The position numbers were made by a program, and so were the translations under genes. The notes beneath the pieces are model-generated. The model was given only the letters and a program-made list of their open reading frames with translations, did no database searches and was not told where the DNA came from. Below are positions 7,701-13,021 of a DNA stretch of 13,021 nt, piece by piece. Origin of the DNA: Bacteroidales bacterium UBA5072. Lineage in GTDB: Bacteria; Bacteroidota; Bacteroidia; Bacteroidales; UBA10428. Numbering within the stretch: the stretch's first letter is position 1; every line of letters starts with the position of its first letter. Location of the stretch: assembly GCA_002415855.1 (NCBI GenBank), contig DIAS01000008.1, positions 1 to 13,021 of the forward strand. The letters run 5' to 3'.

Positions 7701-10700
7701 ATGATGTACCCAGTGAATTTGATGCAAAAGCTCTTACATGGTAAGTTGTATTTGCCGTGAGTCCTGTGATATAACTATCGTATGACCCGGGTCCTGAACC
7801 ATCGTTTGTTTTTGAGTTCGCAATGGTCGGATTTACTGTCGTGCTCCAGCAAACACCTTTTACTGTGACTGTAAGCCCGCCATCAGATGTCACATTACCA
7901 CCCCCGGTGCCAGTTGTGGCCGAAGTGGCAGACGGGGTTCTTGTGATCACAGTTGGCGGCAACAGTTCAGCCGGTGTAGAGAAGGTCATGTCTGCTCCGT
8001 ATCCTGTACCTGCCGAACTGGTCGCATATGCCCTTACATGGTAAGTGGTATATGGACTGAGTCCAGTAATGGTACTGGTAAATGTTCCCGTGCCTGATCC
8101 ATCGTTAGTTTTTGAGTTTGATGTTGTAGGATTGGAGGCTGTGCTCCAGCAGATTCCTCTGGCTGTCACGGCAGCTCCTCCGTCGGAGGTTACATAGCCG
8201 CCGCTTGTCCCTGTTGTGGTTGAAGAGGCCGAAGGGGCTGTAGTGGTCACGGTAGGAGCAACAGGATCAGAGGGTGTAGAAAACGTCATATCAGCACCAT
8301 AGGATGTGCCAATTATATTGGTAGCATAAGCCCTTACATGATAGGACGTACCTGCTGTAAGGCCTGTAATACTACTCGCATAAGATCCTGTTCCTGATCC
8401 ATCAGTTGTTGTTGAGTTTGCTGTTGTGGGATTGGCAGTTGTGCTCCAGCAGACTCCCCTGACCGTTACGGCAGTTCCACCGTCAGAGGTAACGTTTCCA
8501 CCACTGGTGGCGGTGGTAGTTGTTGTCGGAGAAGGTGTTGAAGTAGTAACCGTTGGAACAACAGGATTCGTCGGCGTAGTAAAGGTCATATCAGAACCAT
8601 ATGCAGTTCCCAAAGCGTTTGTTGCATACGCCCTTACATGATACGTGGTGTTGGCAGTAAGCCCGGTGATGCTGCTTGTGAAAGTTCCAGTGCCTGATCC
8701 ATTAGTTGTCTTTGGATCTGAGGTTGTAGGATTGGAACTTGTGCTAAAGCATACCCCCCTTGCTGTTACAGTGGCTCCACCATCAGAGGTTACATTTCCA
8801 CCTGCCGTGGCCGTTGTTGTTGATGTTGCCGAAGGTGTAGAAGTGATTACGGTCGGGACAACGGAGTTTGGTGGGGTGGTAAAAGTAAGATCGGAACCAT
8901 ATGCAGTTCCCAAAGAGTTTGTCGCATACGCCCTTACATGATACGTGGTGTTGGCTGTAAGCCCGGTGATACTGCTTGTGAAAGTTCCAGTGCCAGACCC
9001 ATTTGTTGTCTTTGGATCAGAGGTTGTAGGATTGGAACTTGTGCTAAAGCATACCCCCCTTGCTGTTACAGTGGCTCCACCATCAGAGGTCACATTTCCA
9101 CCTGTCGTGGCCGTTGTTGTTGATGTTGCCGAAGGTGTAGAGGTGATTACAGTCGGGACAACGGGGTTTGGTGGCGTGGTAAAAGTAAGATCGGAACCAT
9201 ATCCGGTTCCTGCCGAATTTGTCGCATATGCCCTTACATGATAGGTGGTGTTGGCAGTAAGTCCGGTTATGCTGCTTGTGAAAGTTCCAGTGCCTGATCC
9301 ATCGGTTGTGTTAGAATTAGAGGTGGTCGGATTAGTGCTTGTGCTCCAGCATATTCCCCTGGCGGTTACTGATGCATTTCCGTCTGAAGTGACATTTCCA
9401 CCGCCCGAGGCAGTTGTTGTTGAAGTTGCCGAAGGGCTAGAGGTGATAACAGTCGGGGCTACGGGATTTGGTGGCGTGGTAAAAGTAAGATCGGAACCAT
9501 ATCCGGTTCCTGCCGAATTTGTCGCATATGCCCTTACATGATAGGTGGTGTTGGCAGTAAGTCCGGTAATGCTGCTTGTGAATGTACCTGTCCCTGATCC
9601 ATCGGTAGTTTTAGAATTAGAAGTGGACGGATTGGCACTGGTGCTCCAGCATACTCCCCTCGCTGTTATGGTCCCCCCCCCATCTGAAGTGGCATTCCCT
9701 CCGCTGGTGCCAGTTGTTGTGGAGGTTGCTACTGGTGAGGTCGTAGTAACGGTGGGAAGCACAACGGCAGGCGTTGTGAAAGTTAAATCGGAACCATAAC
9801 CCGTACCAACTGAGTTCGTGGCATATGCCCTTACATGATACGTTGTATTGGCAGACAAACCTGTGAGGTTACTGGTGAATGTCCCGGTTCCGCTGCCGTT
9901 AGTAGTTTTGGAATTCGACGTGGTAGGATTCGAACTGGTGCTCCAGCATACTCCCCTGGCTGTAACCGTTGCATTGCCGTCAGATGTAACATTCCCTCCG
10001 CCGGAACCTGTTGTGGTTGATGTTGCTGATGGTGTCGCTGTTGTAACGGTGGGAAGAACAGGCTGTGGAGGAGTGGTGAACGTAAGATCCAGACCATATC
10101 CAGTCCCTACCGAATTTGTTGCATAAGCTCTAACGTGATAGGTGGTATTGGCCGACAGACCGGTCAGATTGCTGGTGAATACGCCTGTTCCGCTGCCATC
10201 AATGGTTTTGGAATTCGATGTGGTAGGATTCGAACTGGTGCTCCAGCACACTCCCCTGGCTGTAACCGTTGCATAGCCGTCGGAGGTGACATTGCCTCCG
10301 CTGGTACCTGTAGTTGGCGATAAAGCCTCTGGAGTTATGGTGGCAACTGTCGGAAGTATCGGTTGTGGAGGAGTAATGAAGGTAAGGTCTGAGCCATAAG
10401 AAGTGCCTGAACAATTGGTAGCATAGGCCCGGATGTGATAGGTAGTATTTGCAGTTAGTCCAGTAATACTGCCTGAAAAGGATCCGGTTCCTGTTCCATT
10501 TGTCGTCTTTGAATTTGACGTAGTAGGATTCGGACTTGTGCTCCAACAAACTCCCCTGGCCGTCACTGAACAACCTCCGTCAGAAGTCACATTGCCTCCG
10601 TATGTCGCCGTGGTTGGCGATGTAGCTACAGGCGTGGAGGTGGTCACAGATGGTGCCAGACATACAGTAACCGTGGTACTTGTGCAACTTGTCGTTACAT

Positions 10701-11673
10701 TGCAAGTGCCTCCTTCGGCTCTAACATAATAAGTTGTTGTTGCTGAGGGCGTAACAGTAATACAGCTGCCTGAACCAATATAATTGCCCCCACAACTACC
10801 GGTATACCATCTCCAGGAAGCGCCGGATGCTAAGCTACCTCCGGCAACACATAAAGAAGCACTCTGTCCGGAACAGATTGTACCACCTCCTGATATTCCT
10901 GTTGGAGAATAAGAAAAGGCTCCTACCGGAATTTGAGAAAATGATCTATTATTGTTTCCTTCCCCATCACATTCTTCTATATTGTTTTCTGCATCAACAT
11001 AACGAATTATATAGTACACACCGCATTCTTTATTAGATGGGATTGTTATTGTTTTTGATCCGGCTCTTGATTCATTGGGTTCAAAATCATTGATGTTTTG
11101 TGTAAACACTACATCACTTGCATCAATCGTATTGTTATCAGAAAGATAAAAATACAGTCCATTTAATTGAGTTGTTGGGAAATCAGCTCTTAAGCCACCA
11201 ATATTCGTTATTGTCCAATTGATTGTAAGATTACTACCAGGATTAACAGTTGTTTCATTCAAATTGCCTGAAACAACAAGATCAGGATGGGTAATTTTGG
11301 CATTCCAGGTTGCAGTTGCCACATTCGTTCCCCCACCATCCTTGGCATTAAATATCCTGCCTTCGATTTTTGTGTCTGAAGCACAGATAATAAAGGTTTT
11401 TTCATAAGTCAGATCATCATCTGTCCAAGTTACATTATCTGTCTCCTTTGCAGCTCCGTTGACATACCAAACACAACTGAATCCCGAAGGAACATTGTTG
11501 ACTTGAAAAGTATAGGTTCCCGGGTTAACAGTTATTGCCGTGGTTGCTGGCAGGCTGCTGTAATTAACTTCAAAATCAGCAGCTTGCAACTGATTCGACG
11601 TAAGCGTGAGAAATATTGAAGTTAAAAACAGGACAGTTCTTAAAACCAGCGATGTTAATGGCAGCTCTTTCAT
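4750..11673 (-). CDS. Giant T9SS-secreted surface protein: CARDB, Ig-like, 11 Fn3-like, 3 PPC, 4 Fn3-like, PKD-like, sorting domain
   Basis: The 2307-residue product is probably exported by Sec and then by T9SS to the cell surface. I start it at the ATG at 11673 because a signal peptide follows at once (residues 1-31, core LVLRTVLFLTSIFLTL, ending LQA-AD). The upstream in-frame ATG at 11751 adds 26 residues without export features. Domain order: CARDB (~129-245, HPDLVVSGNLNETTVNPGS); Cys-rich Ig-like (~254-337); eleven 100-residue Fn3-like repeats (338-1437); three PPC-like domains (1438-1563, 1564-1689, 1690-1814), each opening EPNNSLS and containing DWDVFR; four ~82-residue Fn3-like domains (1815-2144) with a conserved Cys pair and SYDVYRG-type motifs; PKD-like (~2145-2218); type A sorting domain (~2219-2307, YRLYPNPSSGEAF to the end KDRLVIR). 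No enzyme domain is visible, so a long adhesive or structural stalk is the best guess. It lies 280 nt after a LytTR regulator gene and has its own terminator. Confidence 0.92.
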   Translation of the reverse strand: MKELPLTSLVLRTVLFLTSIFLTLTSNQLQAADFEVNYSSLPATTAITVNPGTYTFQVNNVPSGFSCVWYVNGAAKETDNVTWTDDDLTYEKTFIICASDTKIEGRIFNAKDGGGTNVATATWNAKITHPDLVVSGNLNETTVNPGSNLTINWTITNIGGLRADFPTTQLNGLYFYLSDNNTIDASDVVFTQNINDFEPNESRAGSKTITIPSNKECGVYYIIRYVDAENNIEECDGEGNNNRSFSQIPVGAFSYSPTGISGGGTICSGQSASLCVAGGSLASGASWRWYTGSCGGNYIGSGSCITVTPSATTTYYVRAEGGTCNVTTSCTSTTVTVCLAPSVTTSTPVATSPTTATYGGNVTSDGGCSVTARGVCWSTSPNPTTSNSKTTNGTGTGSFSGSITGLTANTTYHIRAYATNCSGTSYGSDLTFITPPQPILPTVATITPEALSPTTGTSGGNVTSDGYATVTARGVCWSTSSNPTTSNSKTIDGSGTGVFTSNLTGLSANTTYHVRAYATNSVGTGYGLDLTFTTPPQPVLPTVTTATPSATSTTTGSGGGNVTSDGNATVTARGVCWSTSSNPTTSNSKTTNGSGTGTFTSNLTGLSANTTYHVRAYATNSVGTGYGSDLTFTTPAVVLPTVTTTSPVATSTTTGTSGGNATSDGGGTITARGVCWSTSANPSTSNSKTTDGSGTGTFTSSITGLTANTTYHVRAYATNSAGTGYGSDLTFTTPPNPVAPTVITSSPSATSTTTASGGGNVTSDGNASVTARGICWSTSTNPTTSNSNTTDGSGTGTFTSSITGLTANTTYHVRAYATNSAGTGYGSDLTFTTPPNPVVPTVITSTPSATSTTTATTGGNVTSDGGATVTARGVCFSTSSNPTTSDPKTTNGSGTGTFTSSITGLTANTTYHVRAYATNSLGTAYGSDLTFTTPPNSVVPTVITSTPSATSTTTATAGGNVTSDGGATVTARGVCFSTSSNPTTSDPKTTNGSGTGTFTSSITGLTANTTYHVRAYATNALGTAYGSDMTFTTPTNPVVPTVTTSTPSPTTTTTATSGGNVTSDGGTAVTVRGVCWSTTANPTTANSTTTDGSGTGSYASSITGLTAGTSYHVRAYATNIIGTSYGADMTFSTPSDPVAPTVTTTAPSASSTTTGTSGGYVTSDGGAAVTARGICWSTASNPTTSNSKTNDGSGTGTFTSTITGLSPYTTYHVRAYATSSAGTGYGADMTFSTPAELLPPTVITRTPSATSATTGTGGGNVTSDGGLTVTVKGVCWSTTVNPTIANSKTNDGSGPGSYDSYITGLTANTTYHVRAFASNSLGTSYGSDMTFTTPANIVSPTVTTITPSAMSTTTATGGGNVTSDGGSSVTARGVCWSISSNPTTSNSRTTDGSGTGSFSSSITGLTAGTTYHVRAYATNSAGTAYGADLAFTTESATCNDAYEPNNSLSTYNTTAFSTAFGSSSSSSSISANISATNDWDVFRLNTTAAGTLTITINNPPADLAIELYDKNQTWLNLSNNQGSEQIVYSVTTTGYFYIVVGSSNGGYSCSNYTLAVNWVPANSCTDNYEPNNSLSAYNTTAFSTAFGSSSSNTSILSNISAVNDWDVFRLNTTAEGSLTITINNPPADLCIELYDKNQTWLKWSNNQGSEQLVYSVTTTGYYYIVVGSSNGGYSCSNYTLSVSWVPASTCTDSFEPNNSLSSYNTTAFSTSLGSTAYNHSISANINEIYDWDVFRFNVTGQGVINLSIINPPSDVALELYDMNQKILKWSHTSGNEYNSDTLTVAGYYYIVVGSSNSQYSCANYTLDLNWAPCSVLTNPIVSASKGTNCDGVVISWNAVQGSISYDVYRGTTMLGNTTALVYNDNAASSATTLYRVVARNACGFTAEGSDNGYKAVALSAPSVNATDGTSCEAVTVSWSAVAGATSYDVYRESTFLTNTGNTSFSDITAGTSSVQYRVFARNICGSSSAGTDNGHKSAGPVAPVVNASDGTNCEFVSVSWNAVSGANSYDIYRGTVFLLNTLSTSYNDIGSVFTSTQYKVIAKGSCGNSTEGTDYGHRASAPATPVLVASDGTSCESVSLSWNTVSGANSYDVYRGSTFVVNTPANSYQDMGATTAMTLYRIFAKNTCGSSSESSDYGYKATPPHINLGEDISVYQNSSIVLDAGAGYSIYQWSNNATTSAITLQLSNPGNYSYSVRVTDQNGCTDNDTIKITVNEITGLDENNLGIEYRLYPNPSSGEAFVYLKSDMIVTDFELYIHAMNGTLVKQQTIRVQQDPNYRLDFDPVPGIYNITIIYGDHMIKDRLVIR
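5242..6231 (-). repeat. Four tandem ~82-residue Fn3-like domains with paired cysteines
   Basis: Four in-frame units (residues 1815-2144 of the surface protein) each run from an opening like NASDGTSCE through a SW-NAV-GA-SYDVYRG pattern to ARNICGSSS-type and TDYGHKS-type ends. Each unit has two cysteines, one near the start and one in the NxCG segment, which could form a disulfide. They differ from the larger Fn3-like array in length and sequence, so two separate repeat expansions occurred in this gene. Confidence 0.85.
6232..7362 (-). repeat. Three tandem PPC-like domains
   Basis: Three units of 126, 126 and 125 residues (378-nt period) share CxDxxEPNNSLS, YNTTAFST, DWDVFR, INPP/NNPP, ELYD and GYYYIVVGSS motifs. 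These match the pre-peptidase C-terminal (PPC) fold, usually found next to secreted proteases. Units 1 and 2 are almost the same; unit 3 has diverged more. Each has one Cys at its start and one in a YSCSNY or YSCANY segment. No protease domain is present in this protein. Confidence 0.85.
9167..9567 (-). repeat. Exact 101-bp direct repeat within the Fn3-like array
   Basis: Positions 9167-9267 and 9467-9567 are identical over 101 nt, exactly one 300-nt period apart, while the flanking parts of the same units differ at many sites. The identical part covers the linker and the end of each unit, coding for GSDLTFTTP and its surroundings. Identity of synonymous sites as well as residues points to recent duplication or gene conversion. 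Confidence 0.85.
9673..9681 (-). repeat. Nine-base G tract (coding strand) in the surface-protein gene
   Basis: Nine consecutive C on the plus strand encode Gly-Gly-Gly in the TSDGGGT segment of the fourth Fn3-like repeat from the N-terminus. Equivalent places in the other repeats have interrupted Gly codons. The reading frame here is intact. Tracts like this are prone to slippage, which would truncate the protein before its sorting domain; they are also prone to sequencing error. Confidence 0.7.
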
Positions 11674-11953
11674 GTTTAAATGGTATAGGGTTATATTTTG
11701 AACTTTTGGGTAATGCTGGTCCACAAAATAAGCAATCTGTGCATTTTGCATATGAGTTTATCAACTAATCACAATAGATTTCCTATGAACAGCATGATTG
11801 AACTAACAAAAACAAATTATGATAAAAGGAAAATTAATTGAATGATAAACAATAAATTGATTATTATATCCGGACAATTGTCTGATTGGATTTTAGTCTT
11901 GGTGTAACCTGAAATATATTTGGAAGTGTTTTGCGGAATCTTAAAACAATCCT
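11674..11953. other. Intergenic region between regulator and surface-protein genes
   Basis: This AT-rich 280-nt gap separates the LytTR regulator stop from the signal-peptide ATG of the surface protein, so the large gene probably has its own promoter. It contains a perfect 10-bp palindrome, GACAATTGTC (11873-11882). A TTTATCATT box, on the minus strand at 11850-11842, partly resembles the candidate promoter boxes upstream of the other two genes but lacks an upstream TTGCAT. No clear terminator follows the regulator, and no coding frame is convincing. Confidence 0.4.
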
Positions 11954-12703
11954 TTATTTCAATTTTCTGAACCTCTCAATGAAACCATGCTTATAAGCAT
12001 TTCCCAATGGGCATTTAAGTTTCCCGGAAAGTATAATATCGCCCTGATTACTATAACTCTTTACATGAAGAGCATTCACAAGATATGAGTTATGAACACG
12101 AACAAAATCATGGTGACCTAGCAGGTCCTGATAATATTTTAGATTTTTAGAACTGGTGAGTCTTTCTTTTGCTGAAAAATAAAAATGTGTGCAATATCCA
12201 TCTGCTTCACACATAATGATATTGTCTATTTCAACGACCCGGAAACCGTTGCTGTCGGGGATCACCAGCTGCCTAATATGATTCTGTGCTGCAAACAGAT
12301 TTTCAATGAGCTTTTGCAGATTGAGGCCTCCCGTTTCCCTGGATATTTCCTGGCTCGCTTTTTCTACAGCCTCAACCAACTCATCCACCATTACCGGTTT
12401 CAGTAAATAATCCGTGGCGGAAAACCGGAAGGCCTTTAAGGCATATTCGGAATATGCTGTGACAAAAATAACTTTGAAAGTAAGGGGACTGAACAGCCGT
12501 AACAGTTCAAATCCATTTCCGTTAGGCATTTCAATGTCAAGAAAAATGAGTTGCGGAGAGTACTTCAAGATGGCCTTGTGTGCCGTTTTCACTGAATTGC
12601 ACGCTGCTACAATCTCAACGCTGGGACAATAATCATGGATGTAGTTTGACAGGGCCTCGCGGGACGGTTTTTCATCATCAACAATAATGGTTTTAAGTGT
12701 CAT
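11954..12703 (-). CDS. LytTR-family response regulator (module A)
   Basis: This 249-residue regulator has a receiver domain (residues ~3-120) and a LytTR DNA-binding domain (~145-249). Receiver residues are complete: D9 and D10 in IIVDDEKPSR, phosphoacceptor D56 in FLDIEMPNGNGFELL, T82 in FVTAYSEYALKAF and K102 in YLLKPV. The LytTR domain shows VVEIDNIIMCEADGYCT and FVRVHNSYLVNALHVKSY, close to the family pattern. The ATG at 12703 has no clear Shine-Dalgarno sequence and follows the kinase fragment after 116 nt, so unlike module B the pair does not overlap and the regulator may be transcribed separately. It should act downstream of the partial kinase. The giant T9SS protein gene, 280 nt further on, is the nearest candidate target; this rests on position only. 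Confidence 0.95.
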   Translation of the reverse strand: MTLKTIIVDDEKPSREALSNYIHDYCPSVEIVAACNSVKTAHKAILKYSPQLIFLDIEMPNGNGFELLRLFSPLTFKVIFVTAYSEYALKAFRFSATDYLLKPVMVDELVEAVEKASQEISRETGGLNLQKLIENLFAAQNHIRQLVIPDSNGFRVVEIDNIIMCEADGYCTHFYFSAKERLTSSKNLKYYQDLLGHHDFVRVHNSYLVNALHVKSYSNQGDIILSGKLKCPLGNAYKHGFIERFRKLK

Positions 12704-12819
12704 GGCAGAGAAGGTATGGATATTGTATATTTACTCGGGCTGCAAGATAGTGTATATTATGTGTTTGGTACGTCAGGATTCATTTGCATGTTAGAATACT
12801 TTGATATTTGTCGTACATT

Positions 12820-13021
12820 CTAGGACGAAACCTTCCTGCGCACCGGTAAATCAAGGATCACCCTTGTTCCGCATTCTTCTCTGTCGGGATATAAATCCTC
12901 TATTAAAATCGTAAAGCTGCTTTTTTTCAGATCATTCAGTATTTGCAGCCTTTCCATTACCATGGCAATTCCTCTTGATTTCTTACCCATAAATAGGTTA
13001 TCTGCTTTCTTTGAATTGCTC
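12820..13021 (-). CDS. Sensor histidine kinase, C-terminal fragment (module A)
   Basis: An open frame enters from the right edge and ends at a TAG (12822-12820), giving the last 66 residues of a protein whose start is outside the window. KKSRGIAMVMERLQILND matches the G2 box and following helix of the HATPase domain in His_kinase-family sensors. IEDLYPDREECGTRVILDLP matches the closing strand pair of that fold. The end resembles that of the module B kinase, which has IEDLFDAGGNPDGTRIKI in the same place, so the two probably belong to the same family. The phosphoacceptor His, the N-box and the sensor domain lie outside the window. It precedes the LytTR regulator by 116 nt and is its likely partner. 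Confidence 0.82.
   Translation of the reverse strand, partial: SNSKKADNLFMGKKSRGIAMVMERLQILNDLKKSSFTILIEDLYPDREECGTRVILDLPVRRKVSS

Larger units (their letters stand above)
7363..10662 (-). repeat. Eleven tandem 300-nt Fn3-like repeats
   Basis: The array is 3300 nt, eleven units averaging exactly 100 codons. The consensus runs from PTVTTSTPSATSTTT through GGNVTSDGG, VTARGVCWST, NPTTSNSKTTDGSGTG and ITGLTANTTYHVRAYATN to GTGYGSDLTFTTP. On the plus strand the marker CCCTTACATG recurs every 300 nt at 7431, 7731, 8031, 8331, 8631, 8931, 9231 and 9531. Most units contain one Cys, always in RGVCWST or a close variant; the outermost N-terminal unit (next to the Ig-like domain) has four. Units are Thr/Ser/Gly-rich and joined by short Pro-containing linkers such as PPNPVVPT. 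Confidence 0.95.

Noticed and set aside
7448..10126. A series of plus-strand open frames of ~60-98 codons recurring every 300 nt with similar Val/Pro-rich translations
   Set aside because: They are the antisense of the Thr/Ser/Gly-rich Fn3-like repeats. Their periodicity and similarity come from the minus-strand coding repeats; they have no export signals or recognisable domains.
7363..10662. CRISPR-like regularly spaced repeats
   Set aside because: The period is 300 nt, and the whole unit is a conserved, in-frame protein domain rather than short repeats with unique spacers.
11674..11751. An upstream ATG at 11751 as the start of the surface-protein gene
   Set aside because: It adds 26 residues with no export character ahead of an otherwise clean signal peptide. 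The ATG at 11673 is followed directly by a Lys and a hydrophobic core, as expected for a secreted protein.
11873..11882. GACAATTGTC palindrome as an operator of the surface-protein gene
   Set aside because: It is a single 10-bp site with no second copy, about 200 nt from the start codon. LytTR proteins usually bind paired direct repeats, so it is recorded but not proposed as a site.

Overview
This window appears to come from a member of the Bacteroidota. The evidence is a type IX secretion (T9SS) C-terminal sorting domain, BACON and CARDB domains, a signal peptide ending in NAQ, two LytTR response regulators with LytS/YehU-type (His_kinase family) kinases, and AT-rich leaders mostly without Shine-Dalgarno sequences. 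Every supported gene is on the minus strand. No rRNA, tRNA, CRISPR array, transposase or integrase was seen.

The genes are described in the direction of transcription, from the right edge to the left. Module A starts with the last 66 residues of a sensor histidine kinase (12820-13021), cut by the window edge. A LytTR response regulator follows (11954-12703). After a 280-nt gap comes a 2307-residue secreted repeat protein (4750-11673). Its order is signal peptide, CARDB, Ig-like domain, eleven 100-residue Fn3-like repeats, three PPC-like domains, four Cys-paired Fn3-like domains, a PKD-like domain and a T9SS tail. A perfect 12-bp hairpin 37 nt after its stop closes the module.

Module B repeats this order. 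It has a complete membrane histidine kinase whose extracytoplasmic part is an FG-GAP/VCBS-type propeller (2316-4397). A second LytTR regulator overlaps it by 8 nt (1562-2323). After a 215-nt gap comes a secreted protein with ASH-like and BACON domains (1-1346), which continues beyond the left edge.

The window therefore holds two consecutive kinase / LytTR regulator / large secreted protein modules in the same orientation. The simplest reading is that each two-component pair controls the neighbouring surface or secreted protein; this is inferred from gene order. The best candidates for something less described are the propeller-sensing kinase, the twin-module arrangement, and the homogenised repeat array, which contains a 9-base G tract on the coding strand.
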